From: Clostridiales bacterium VE202-21
Lineage (GTDB): Bacteria > Bacillota > Clostridia > Lachnospirales > Lachnospiraceae
Assembly (NCBI GenBank): GCA_000509105.1
Contig: BAIF02000111.1
Location: forward strand, 1 to 64,000
DNA length: 64,000 nucleotides
Direction of reading: 5' to 3'
Below, one piece after another: positions 32,318 through 41,239 of this stretch (within the stretch, counting starts at the first letter, position 1; each line of letters begins with the position of its first letter). The position numbers and the translations under genes were made by a program. The notes below the pieces were generated by a model. The model was given only the letters and a program-made list of their open reading frames with translations. It made no database searches and had not been told where the DNA came from.

Positions 32318-32375
32318 AAAAAACGTCCAGACTATATATAACAGATACGAATGGATATATAGGAGGACGTTTTTT
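32318..32375 (+). promoter_or_regulatory. Terminator-like hairpin containing the ribosome binding site of the next gene
   Basis: AAAAAACGTCC (32318-32328) pairs perfectly with GGACGTTTTTT (32365-32375). Inside, CTATATAT pairs with ATATATAG. AGGAGG (32361-32366) for the GTG start at 32378 lies in the 3' arm, and the T6 tract ends three bases before the start. Folding would both look like a terminator for miaB and hide the ribosome binding site, the same layout as at 29339-29407. Confidence 0.7.
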
Positions 32376-32377
32376 CG

Positions 32378-32794
32378 GTGAAAAAAGTGAGCGAATACCT
32401 GGTACTCTGGACACTGGGCGGAACAATTTATTATACATTTGAAGTCATATTCAGAGGCTTTTCACATTGGTCCATGTTTATGCTGGGCGGGCTGTGCCTT
32501 GTTTTCTTTGGACAGCAGGGACTCTGGGTAAAATGGGAGGATCCGCTTTGGTTGCAGCTAGTCCGCTGCGTGCTGTTTGTTACGGCGGGAGAATTTATCA
32601 CCGGGATCATAGTGAATAAGTGGCTGCACTGGAACGTCTGGGATTATTCGGATCAGCCTTTTCAACTGTTCGGACAGATATGTGCGCCCTTTACGATCCT
32701 ATTTTCCGGACTAAGCGTGTTCGGGATCTTTCTGGCGGCATACCTGCTTTACTGGCTGTATGGAGAGGCAAAACCGCATTTTCACGTACTGTAA
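32378..32794 (+). CDS. CmpB-like integral membrane protein (putative ABC-transporter type IV family)
   Basis: Encodes 138 residues with about four membrane segments (YLVLWTLGGTIYYTFEVIF, MFMLGGLCLVFFGQQGLWV, LFVTAGEFITGIIVNKWL, PFTILFSGLSVFGIFLAAYLLYWLY). The NVWDYS motif after the third segment is the marker of the CmpB/PF06541 family. Despite the family name no ATPase partner is visible and the function is unknown. GTG 32378 is at the usual distance from AGGAGG, which is embedded in a hairpin. Confidence 0.8.
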   Translation: MKKVSEYLVLWTLGGTIYYTFEVIFRGFSHWSMFMLGGLCLVFFGQQGLWVKWEDPLWLQLVRCVLFVTAGEFITGIIVNKWLHWNVWDYSDQPFQLFGQICAPFTILFSGLSVFGIFLAAYLLYWLYGEAKPHFHVL

Positions 32795-32898
32795 TATTTC
32801 ACAAACACATGCCGGCTCTTTGAGAAAAATTCTCTTTCACAACTTTTTAAAAAATGGTATACTATAATGGAAATTCAGAAGCGAAAGGAAGTAGAAAC

Positions 32899-35550
32899 GT
32901 GGCAGAATTAACTCCCATGATGCAGCAGTATATGGAGACAAAAAATCAGTATCCGGACTGCATTTTATTCTATAGATTAGGCGATTTTTATGAGATGTTT
33001 TTTGAGGATGCCATTACGGCATCCAGGGAACTGGAGATCACGCTGACAGGCAAAAGCTGCGGGCTGGAGGAGCGGGCACCCATGTGCGGTGTCCCTTATC
33101 ATGCCGTAGACAATTACTTGAACAAGTTGGTCGCAAAGGGCTACAAGGTAGCCATCTGTGAGCAGATGGAGGATCCCAAACTGACGAAGGGACTTGTCAA
33201 ACGGGATGTAGTGCGGATTGTCACCCCCGGAACCAATCTGGCCCCTCAGGCACTGGATGAGACAAAGAACAATTATCTGATGTGTATCGTTTACATAGCC
33301 GACCGTTATGGCCTGGCCATCTCCGATATTACGACCGGAGACTATTTTGTAACAGAACTTCCCGACAGCGTAAAGCTGATGGATGAGATTTACAAGTTTA
33401 TGCCCTCCGAAATCATCTGCAATGAATCTTTTTACATGAGCGGCATGGATCTGGATGACCTGAGAAACCGGCTGGGCATCGCTATATATTCTCTTGACGC
33501 CTGGTATTTTGATGATGCAGTCTGCAGGAAGAAGCTGCTGGAGCATTTTCATGTATCCTCCTTTGCAGGGCTTGGGCTGGAGGATTATGACTGCGGGATC
33601 ATCAGCGCCGGAGCCCTCCTCCAGTATTTGCTGGAAACCCAGAAAAACAATCTTTCCCATTTGACCCATATTACTCCTTATACGACGGGAAAATATATGA
33701 TGCTGGACAGTTCCACCAGAAGGAATCTGGAACTATGCGAGACGCTGAGGGAAAAGCAAAAAAGAGGTTCCCTGCTCTGGGTACTGGATAAGACCCGGAC
33801 TGCCATGGGAGCCCGGACACTCAGGAAGTATGTGGAACAACCTTTGATAGAAAAGGAGGAGGTTCTGCGGCGCCTGGATGCGGTAGAGGAATTAAAGAAC
33901 AATGCAATCTCACGCGAAGAGATCCGCGAATACCTGTCACCGGTCTATGACCTGGAACGCCTGATTACCCGGATCACCTACGGTTCTGCCAATCCAAGAG
34001 ACCTGACCGCGCTGTGCAGTTCGCTGGAGATGCTTCCGCCGATCAAGTACATACTCGAAGAGATGCAGTCCGCGCTTCTGGGAGGAGTGCGCGATGATCT
34101 GGATACACTGGAAGATTTGTGTACGCTGATCAAGGATGCGGTTATAGATGATCCGCCGCTTGCGATGAAAGAGGGCGGTATTATACGGGACGGCTACAGC
34201 GAGGAGGTCGATACGCTCAGGCACGCCAAGTCAGACGGAAAAGACTGGCTGGCTAAGCTGGAAGAAGAAGAGCGTGAAAAAACCGGTATTAAGAATCTGA
34301 AGATTAAGTACAACAAAGTCTTCGGATATTATCTGGAGGTGACCAATTCCTATAAAGATCTTGTGCCGGATTATTATACAAGAAAGCAGACGCTTGCCAA
34401 TGCGGAACGTTATATTACACCGGAACTCAAAGAACTGGAAGACACAATACTGGGGGCGGAGGACAAGCTGTATGCACTGGAATACGAGCTTTACAGCGGC
34501 GTGCGCGGCACCATAGCCGGGGAGGTCGAGCGCATCCAGAAAACGGCCAAGGCGGTGGCGGCGCTGGACGTGTTTGCATCCCTTGCCCTGATTGCAGAAC
34601 GCAATAATTATGTGCGCCCTAAAATTAACGAAAAGGGCGTAATCGACATCAAGGACGGACGGCACCCGGTCGTGGAAAAGATGATTCCCAATGATATGTT
34701 CATCTCAAACGATACCTATCTGGATGATAAAAAACAGAGGATTTCCATCATCACCGGACCGAATATGGCCGGTAAGTCCACTTACATGCGGCAGGCCGCA
34801 CTGATCGTTTTGATGGCGCAGCTGGGTTCCTTTGTTCCGGCATCCAGCGCCAATATCGGGCTGGTAGACAGGATCTTTACCAGGGTTGGGGCATCAGATG
34901 ATCTCGCTTCCGGACAGAGTACGTTTATGGTCGAGATGACAGAGGTTGCCAATATCCTGCGTAATGCAACCAGCAAAAGCTTGCTTATCCTGGACGAAAT
35001 CGGAAGGGGAACCAGCACATTCGACGGACTCTCCATCGCATGGGCTGTTGTGGAGTATATCTCCGACACGCATCTGCTGGGAGCAAAAACACTGTTTGCG
35101 ACACACTACCATGAGCTGACCGAGCTGGAAGGCAAGATAGAAAACGTGAACAATTACTGTATTGCGGTAAAAGAAAAGGGAGACGACATCGTTTTCCTGC
35201 GCAAAATCGTGAAAGGCGGGGCAGACAAGAGCTATGGGATCCAGGTAGCCAAACTTGCGGGAGTGCCGGACATTGTCATAGAAAGGGCAAAAGAGATTGT
35301 TGAAGAACTCAGTGATGAGGATATCACCACAAGAGTCAGCGAAATTGCCGTCAAAGAACATGAGAGCAAAAAGAAATCCAAGGTCAAAAAATATGATGAA
35401 GTTGACATCGCCCAGATGTCTCTGTTTGATACGGTCAAAGACGGAGATGTCCTGGAAGAATTGAAAAATATTGATGTTGGGAACCTGACCCCGATTGATG
35501 CATTAAACACGATATACAGATTGCAAAACAAACTGAAAAACCGCTGGTAA
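32899..35550 (+). CDS. mutS: DNA mismatch repair protein MutS
   Basis: Encodes 883 residues from GTG 32899 (GAAAGGAAGTAGAAAC upstream). The mismatch-recognition domain carries the FYEMF motif (LGDFYEMFFEDA). Connector, lever and clamp domains follow, then the ATPase with GPNMAGKST, DEIGRGTSTFDG and THYHELTELE. The C-terminal tail includes a dimerisation segment. It binds mismatches and recruits MutL, encoded 85 bases downstream after a long hairpin. Full normal length. Confidence 0.97.
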   Translation: MAELTPMMQQYMETKNQYPDCILFYRLGDFYEMFFEDAITASRELEITLTGKSCGLEERAPMCGVPYHAVDNYLNKLVAKGYKVAICEQMEDPKLTKGLVKRDVVRIVTPGTNLAPQALDETKNNYLMCIVYIADRYGLAISDITTGDYFVTELPDSVKLMDEIYKFMPSEIICNESFYMSGMDLDDLRNRLGIAIYSLDAWYFDDAVCRKKLLEHFHVSSFAGLGLEDYDCGIISAGALLQYLLETQKNNLSHLTHITPYTTGKYMMLDSSTRRNLELCETLREKQKRGSLLWVLDKTRTAMGARTLRKYVEQPLIEKEEVLRRLDAVEELKNNAISREEIREYLSPVYDLERLITRITYGSANPRDLTALCSSLEMLPPIKYILEEMQSALLGGVRDDLDTLEDLCTLIKDAVIDDPPLAMKEGGIIRDGYSEEVDTLRHAKSDGKDWLAKLEEEEREKTGIKNLKIKYNKVFGYYLEVTNSYKDLVPDYYTRKQTLANAERYITPELKELEDTILGAEDKLYALEYELYSGVRGTIAGEVERIQKTAKAVAALDVFASLALIAERNNYVRPKINEKGVIDIKDGRHPVVEKMIPNDMFISNDTYLDDKKQRISIITGPNMAGKSTYMRQAALIVLMAQLGSFVPASSANIGLVDRIFTRVGASDDLASGQSTFMVEMTEVANILRNATSKSLLILDEIGRGTSTFDGLSIAWAVVEYISDTHLLGAKTLFATHYHELTELEGKIENVNNYCIAVKEKGDDIVFLRKIVKGGADKSYGIQVAKLAGVPDIVIERAKEIVEELSDEDITTRVSEIAVKEHESKKKSKVKKYDEVDIAQMSLFDTVKDGDVLEELKNIDVGNLTPIDALNTIYRLQNKLKNRW

Positions 35551-35556
35551 AAGCAA

Positions 35557-35613
35557 AGGGGTCTGCCCCTCTTGCAAAGGGGAAAGCCCCCTTTGCATAA
35601 GGGGCAGACCCCT
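35557..35613. other. Long stem-loop between mutS and mutL
   Basis: AGGGGTCTGCCCCT (35557-35570) pairs with AGGGGCAGACCCCT (about 35600-35613), and TTGCAAAGGGG (from about 35572) pairs with CCCCCTTTGCA (from about 35587), giving a stem of about 25 bp around a short loop. No T-run follows on the plus strand. It may limit readthrough or protect RNA ends between two genes of one pathway. Confidence 0.7.
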
Positions 35614-35635
35614 ATGGCGGAAAAGGAGAGAAGCT

Positions 35636-37738
35636 ATGCCACATATTCAGGTATTGGATCAGATTACAATTGATAAGATCGCTGCCGGGGAGGTGATTGA
35701 GCGTCCGGCCTCTATTGTGAAGGAACTGGTGGAAAATGCCATTGATGCCCGTGCTACTGCCGTTGTAGTGGAGATACAGGAGGGCGGTATTTCTTTTATC
35801 CGGATCATGGATAATGGTGACGGAATACTCCGTGAGGACGTGCCAAATGCTTTTCTTAGGCATTCTACAAGCAAGATCCGGGCGGTTGAAGACCTTTCGC
35901 ACATCGAATCCCTGGGATTCCGCGGAGAGGCCCTTTCCAGTATTGCTGCAGTTACGCAGGTGGAATTGATTACGAAGAGGAGAGAAGATACTTTGGGAAC
36001 CCGTTATCTTATTGAGGGCGGCAAAGAACAGTTGATAGAGGATACAGGCGCTCCGGATGGGACGACCTTCCTGATACGCCAGCTTTTCTATAATGTTCCG
36101 GCCAGAAGAAAGTTCCTGAAGACCCCTATGACAGAGGCTGGCCATATACAAGACCTGTTGATGCGCCTGGCGCTTTCCCATCCGGAAGTGTCTTTCCAGT
36201 TCATCAACAACGGGCAGGAAAAGTTAAGGACAGCGGGTAATGGCCGGTTAAAAGATGTGATCTACAGCATCTATGGCCGCGAGGTGGCCGCCAATTTGAT
36301 TGAGATGGATTACGGGAAAGGCGGGATACAAATTACCGGCTATCTCGGGAAACCTACCATCAGCCGCGGCAACCGGAATTTCGAAAACTTTTTTGTAAAT
36401 GGCAGATATGTAAAGAGCGCCATGATCTCCAAGGCTATTGAGGATGCATACCGAGATTTTGTTATGCAGCATAAATTTCCTTTTGTTGTATTACACTTCC
36501 ATATTAATGGTGAAGATATAGATGTAAACGTTCATCCCACAAAGATGGAACTTCGGTTCCAGAGACAGCAGGAAGTCTATAACACAGTCTATGAAGCGGT
36601 GCACAGAACTCTGCTGGAACCGGAACTGATTCCCGTCGTGGATGTCCCGGAACCTCCAAAGGCTGCAGAAGAGGCTCCATCCGGGAGTCCGTTCTTACTA
36701 AGACCCAAGGCAGGTGCCGTGTCGGATAAACGCTCGCCAATGACCGCAGGAAAGCAGGAAACCGCGGAGATGGCGCCCGAGGAGAAAAATGAAGACTACT
36801 TCCTCAAAAAGATGAGGGAAAGAGTCTTGTCTTACCATAACCGCGCGTCCTCCGCGGAAGTATCCGATATCCGCCAGATCCACCGGCCGGATGAACAGAC
36901 ATCCCGAATCCGGGAAGCCGCGGAAAAACGCAGGGCAGACGAACAGACAACCCACGATGCAAAGCCCCTGCCGGCAGTAACCATCCGGGAAGCCGGGGAT
37001 ATCCCAGTCTCTGGTTCGTCAAATGAAGCACCAATGCAGCTTTCAGAAGAGCGGGCAGTTTATGGTGAAAATGCGGAACCTTCTGAGAAGCAGAAAGCCC
37101 CCGTCAAGACGGAACAGCTGAATCTTTTCGACGAAAAGCTGCTGAAGCGCGAGGTAAAGGCGGAATATAAGCTCATTGGCCAGGTATTCGATACGTACTG
37201 GCTTGTTCAGTTCCATGACAGCCTCTATATCATAGACCAGCATGCCGCCCATGAGAGAGTTCTTTATGAACGGACACTCAAAGGCATGAAAAACCGGGAG
37301 TTTACCTCCCAGTATCTGAGTCCGCCTATTATCCTCAGCCTTTCGATGCAGGAGACAGAGCTACTGAATGAGCATATGGATCGGTTTAAAAGAATCGGGT
37401 TTGAAATCGAACCCTTTGGAGGGGATGAGTATGCAGTCCGCGCAATACCGGACAATCTGTTCGGTATTGCAAAGAAGGAGCTGCTCCTGGAGATGCTGGA
37501 CAGTCTGGCCGACGGGATCACGACTTCCATGACACCGGAACTGATTGACGAGAAGGTGGCGTCCATGTCCTGCAAGGCTGCGGTAAAAGGAAATAACCGC
37601 CTGTCCGCCATGGAAGTGGATACACTGATCCAGGAGCTGCTGGAGCTAGACAATCCATATCACTGCCCTCACGGCCGGCCGACCATTATCGCCATGACGA
37701 AGCGGGAACTGGAAAAGAAATTTAAGAGGATCATATAA
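35636..37738 (+). CDS. mutL: DNA mismatch repair endonuclease MutL
   Basis: Encodes 700 residues. The GHKL ATPase domain has ELVENAIDA, DNGDGI and GFRGEALSSIAAV. A long disordered linker (about 340-490, rich in Glu, Ala and Pro) joins the C-terminal domain with DQHAAHERVLYE, the DQHA-x2-E-x4-E endonuclease motif of MutL proteins from bacteria lacking MutH, and SCKAAVKGN with C-terminal CPHGRPT, the zinc-site elements. It nicks the new strand during repair. AGGAGAGAAGCT precedes the ATG. miaA starts immediately after its stop. Confidence 0.97.
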   Translation: MPHIQVLDQITIDKIAAGEVIERPASIVKELVENAIDARATAVVVEIQEGGISFIRIMDNGDGILREDVPNAFLRHSTSKIRAVEDLSHIESLGFRGEALSSIAAVTQVELITKRREDTLGTRYLIEGGKEQLIEDTGAPDGTTFLIRQLFYNVPARRKFLKTPMTEAGHIQDLLMRLALSHPEVSFQFINNGQEKLRTAGNGRLKDVIYSIYGREVAANLIEMDYGKGGIQITGYLGKPTISRGNRNFENFFVNGRYVKSAMISKAIEDAYRDFVMQHKFPFVVLHFHINGEDIDVNVHPTKMELRFQRQQEVYNTVYEAVHRTLLEPELIPVVDVPEPPKAAEEAPSGSPFLLRPKAGAVSDKRSPMTAGKQETAEMAPEEKNEDYFLKKMRERVLSYHNRASSAEVSDIRQIHRPDEQTSRIREAAEKRRADEQTTHDAKPLPAVTIREAGDIPVSGSSNEAPMQLSEERAVYGENAEPSEKQKAPVKTEQLNLFDEKLLKREVKAEYKLIGQVFDTYWLVQFHDSLYIIDQHAAHERVLYERTLKGMKNREFTSQYLSPPIILSLSMQETELLNEHMDRFKRIGFEIEPFGGDEYAVRAIPDNLFGIAKKELLLEMLDSLADGITTSMTPELIDEKVASMSCKAAVKGNNRLSAMEVDTLIQELLELDNPYHCPHGRPTIIAMTKRELEKKFKRII

Positions 37739-38698
37739 ATGAAAAAGCCATTGATTATATTGACAGGGCCGACCGCCGCTGGCAAAACGAAGGCTTCCAT
37801 CGGCCTTGCAAAAGCAGTGGGAGGAGAGATTATTTCCGCCGACTCCATGCAGGTATACCGGTATATGGACATCGGCTCCGCCAAAATACGGTCCGCCGAA
37901 ATGGAGGGGATTCCTCACCATCTTGTAGACGTCCTGGATCCGGAAGAGGACTTTCATGTGGTGCGCTTCCAGCAGATGGCAAAGGAGGCCATGAAAGGAA
38001 TCTATAAAAGAGGACACATTCCCGTCGTCGTGGGCGGCACGGGTTTTTATATCCAGGCCCTGCTCTATGATATCGCCTTTACGGCGAATGAGGGGGATTC
38101 CTCCTGCAGAGAGCATCTGGAGCAGCTTGCCAGGGAAAAGGGAGCTGCATACCTCCACGCAATGCTGCGGGAAAAAGACCCCAAATCAGCCGAAGATATC
38201 CACGAGAACAACGTAAAACGCGTGATCCGCGCCCTGGAATTTTATCAGCAGACCGGGAAGCGTATCTCGGATCACAATACAGAAGAGCGCAAAAAAGAAT
38301 CTCCGTATAATTATGTCTATTTTGTGCTTCATGATGACAGGTCATGCCTTTATGAACGGATTGACCGCCGGGTTGACCGGATGATGGAAGAAGGCCTTGT
38401 GGAAGAGGTAAAATCATTAAAGGCCCGCGGTCTTGGACGTGATAAAGTCTCCATGCAGGGGCTGGGATACAAGGAAATGATGGCCTATCTGGATCATGAG
38501 ATGACGCTGGATGAAGCGGTTTATACGATCAAAAGAGACACCCGCCATTTTGCAAAGCGTCAGATTACCTGGTTCAAACGAGAACAGGATGTCATCTGGC
38601 TGAATAAACAGGAATTTGCTTATGATGAGAAACGCCTTCTTGCACGGATGCTGAATGAGCTGGAAAAACGCAGGATAATAGAGAAAGAAGATAGATGA
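37739..38698 (+). CDS. miaA: tRNA dimethylallyltransferase MiaA
   Basis: Encodes 319 residues. P-loop GPTAAGKTKAS (about 8-18), SADSMQVYRYMDIGSAK and VVGGTGFYIQAL identify the enzyme that transfers a dimethylallyl group to A37 of tRNAs reading UNN codons, the step before MiaB. Its ATG directly follows the mutL stop, with GAGG in the mutL end as ribosome binding site. mutL-miaA order is common in bacteria. Confidence 0.97.
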   Translation: MKKPLIILTGPTAAGKTKASIGLAKAVGGEIISADSMQVYRYMDIGSAKIRSAEMEGIPHHLVDVLDPEEDFHVVRFQQMAKEAMKGIYKRGHIPVVVGGTGFYIQALLYDIAFTANEGDSSCREHLEQLAREKGAAYLHAMLREKDPKSAEDIHENNVKRVIRALEFYQQTGKRISDHNTEERKKESPYNYVYFVLHDDRSCLYERIDRRVDRMMEEGLVEEVKSLKARGLGRDKVSMQGLGYKEMMAYLDHEMTLDEAVYTIKRDTRHFAKRQITWFKREQDVIWLNKQEFAYDEKRLLARMLNELEKRRIIEKEDR

Positions 38699-38708
38699 GG
38701 ATCACAGT

Positions 38709-40007
38709 ATGAACTTAGAAATGAATCAGATGTATGAAGAATTAGGTATCCGAAAAGAAGTATATGAATTCGGGCGCAAGGCGGAAGAGGAGCTTGCCCC
38801 CCGGTTCCGTGAGTTTGAAAAGACTGCGGAATTCAATCAGCTGAAGGTACTGCATGCGATGCAGGAAAACCGTGTTAACGAAGGCTGTTTTCAGTTCGCA
38901 AGCGGATACGGTTACAACGATCAGGGCAGGGATACACTGGAAACGGTGTACGCCAGCGCCTTCCACACAGAAGCCGCTCTGGTACGTCCTCAGATAACCT
39001 GCGGGACCCACGCCCTTGCCCTTGCCCTTGCGGCAAACCTGCGCCCCGGGGACGAGCTGCTTTCTCCTGTGGGTAAACCTTATGACACTTTGGAAGAAGT
39101 AATCGGAATCCGTGAATCAAAAGGTTCCCTGGCAGAATACGGCATCACCTACCGCCAGGTGGAACTGCTGGAAAACGGGTATTTTGACTATCCGGCAATC
39201 AAGGCCGCGCTGAACGAAAAGACAAAGCTGGTTACCATACAGCGCTCTAAAGGCTATCAGACACGTCCCAGCTATTCCGTTCATAAAATCGGAGAATTGA
39301 TCGCTTTTATCAAAGGGATCAAACCGGATGTCATCTGCATGGTAGATAACTGTTACGGAGAATTTGTCGAAACAATCGAACCAAGCGATGTGGGCGCGGA
39401 TATGATCGTCGGTTCCCTGATCAAAAATCCGGGCGGCGGTTTGGCTCCCATAGGCGGGTACATTGCCGGGAAGGAGGCGCTGATTGAGAACTGCGCGTAC
39501 CGCCTGACATCCCCCGGACTTGGCAGGGAGGTCGGCGCATCCCTTGGCGTCATGCAGTCCTTTTACCAAGGTTTTTTTCTGGCCCCTACCGTAGTGTGCA
39601 GTGCAGTAAAAGGCGCCGTATTCGCCGCATATCTATATGAAAAGCTGGGCTTTGGGGTGATACCAAACAGCAGGGAAAGCAGGCATGATATCATCCAGGC
39701 AGTGGAACTGGGAACCCCCGAAGGCGTGATTGCATTTTGCAAGGGCATCCAGGCCGCAGCTCCTGTTGACAGTTACGTAACACCGGAACCCTGGGCCATG
39801 CCGGGATATGACAGCGATGTAATCATGGCGGCCGGCGCATTTGTACAGGGCTCCTCTATCGAATTGAGTGCGGACGGCCCAATCAAACCGCCCTACGCGG
39901 TCTATTTCCAGGGCGGCCTGACATGGCCCCATGCGAAACTCGGGATTTTAAAATCACTGCAGAGCATGGTGGATGCGGGGCTGGTCTCAGCCGTATCCCT
40001 GCTCTAG
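38709..40007 (+). CDS. ynbB: Methionine gamma-lyase family PLP protein (YnbB type)
   Basis: Encodes 432 residues of the cystathionine-lyase-like PLP fold, the group once named aluminium resistance proteins. The likely PLP lysine is in SLIKNPGGGLAPIGGYIAG (about residues 238-256), with the preceding VDNCYGEF supplying the Asp. The substrate is not established; names derive from fold similarity. It lies 10 bases after miaA and just before a flavoprotein gene, an order common in Clostridia. No frame problem seen. Confidence 0.9.
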   Translation: MNLEMNQMYEELGIRKEVYEFGRKAEEELAPRFREFEKTAEFNQLKVLHAMQENRVNEGCFQFASGYGYNDQGRDTLETVYASAFHTEAALVRPQITCGTHALALALAANLRPGDELLSPVGKPYDTLEEVIGIRESKGSLAEYGITYRQVELLENGYFDYPAIKAALNEKTKLVTIQRSKGYQTRPSYSVHKIGELIAFIKGIKPDVICMVDNCYGEFVETIEPSDVGADMIVGSLIKNPGGGLAPIGGYIAGKEALIENCAYRLTSPGLGREVGASLGVMQSFYQGFFLAPTVVCSAVKGAVFAAYLYEKLGFGVIPNSRESRHDIIQAVELGTPEGVIAFCKGIQAAAPVDSYVTPEPWAMPGYDSDVIMAAGAFVQGSSIELSADGPIKPPYAVYFQGGLTWPHAKLGILKSLQSMVDAGLVSAVSLL

Positions 40008-40022
40008 TAAGGAGGCACATCC

Positions 40023-41239
40023 ATGAATAAAGTTGCAGTAATCGGGGGCGGGGCATCCGGCCTGATGGCAGCCATTACCGCCGCACGAAACGGCGCCGGG
40101 GTCTGTATTCTAGAACATAAGGACCGGGTGGGCAGAAAAATTCTGGCGACAGGAAACGGCAGGTGTAATTTTACGAACCTGCACCAGGAACCGATCTGCT
40201 ACCACTCTGAAAATGTTCTCTTTCCCTGGAAGGTCATTGAAAAATTCAATGCACAGCAGACAATCGCATTTTTTCTGGAACTGGGCATCTATTCTAAAAA
40301 CAGGAACGGATATCTCTACCCGCAGTCTGACCAGGCATCCGCGGTCCTGGAAGTGCTGCGTATGGAGCGCGCCGCCTTGGGATAGAGATCCATACGGAGA
40401 CAGAATGCAGAGAAATCATTCCCAATAAAAAAGGATTTCTGCTACAGACAGATCACGGCAGTTTTCATGTTCAGAAGGTCATCCTGGCCGCAGGTTCCAA
40501 GGCTGCTCCATCCACGGGTTCCGATGGATCCGGCTATGGCCTGGCAAAACAGCTGGGACACCGTCTGGTTCCGGTTCTTCCTTCCCTTGTACAGTTGAAA
40601 TGCAGAGAGAATTTTTACAAAAGCATTTCCGGAGTTCGAGTAGGAGGAAGCGTGTCTATCTATACGGACGGTGAATGCCAGGCAAAGGATACTGGGGAGA
40701 TCCAGCTTACCGGTTATGGCATATCGGGAATCCCGGTTTTTCAGGTCAGCCGCTGTGCCGCGATCGGCCTATACGAAAAAAAAGCAGTAACCGCAGTGTT
40801 GAATTTTATGCCGGATTTTACAGAAGAACAATTCCTGGCCTTTTTGAAAAAACGGATTACTGCCCGTCCGCAAAAAACGGCAGAAGAATTTTTTGTCGGT
40901 CTGTTTCATAAAAAGCTCTCTGTACTGTGGCTGAAACTGGCACATCTTGACCCGTCCGCGGCGGTCGGAGACTGGACCGGGGAAGAGGTCCGGGCCCTTG
41001 CACGTCTGATACAGCATTTTTCTACGCAAATAACGGAGACCAACTCCTTTGAGCAGGCCCAAGTATGCCGCGGAGGCATCAATACGGAGGAAATCACAGA
41101 CAATCTGGAATCCCGTTTTGTCCCCGGCCTGTATTTTGCAGGGGAAATTCTGGATGTGGACGGTCTGTGCGGAGGTTACAATCTGCAATGGGCATGGTCC
41201 AGCGGTTATGTGGCCGGAAAGGAGGCTGCCGGTGCTTAG
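40023..41239 (+). pseudogene. HI0933/BaiN-family flavoprotein, single-base frameshift
   Basis: Adding one base at about 40366-40368 restores a 405-residue NAD(P)/FAD-dependent oxidoreductase of normal length. The FAD-binding motif VIGGGASGLMAAITAARNG is at the N-terminus, followed by GRKILATGNGRCNFTN; the C-terminal part has GLYFAGEILDVDGLCGGYNLQWAWSSG. Family members include aminoacetone oxidases and BaiN, a bile-acid enzyme; the substrate here is unknown. As given, the frame stops at 40385, and the rest reads in another frame to 41239. The next gene overlaps its end by eight bases. Confidence 0.85.

Noticed and set aside
32854..32898. Upstream GTG-type extension of MutS
   Set aside because: The extra 15 residues are not MutS-like and overlap the likely promoter; GTG 32899 has the ribosome binding site.
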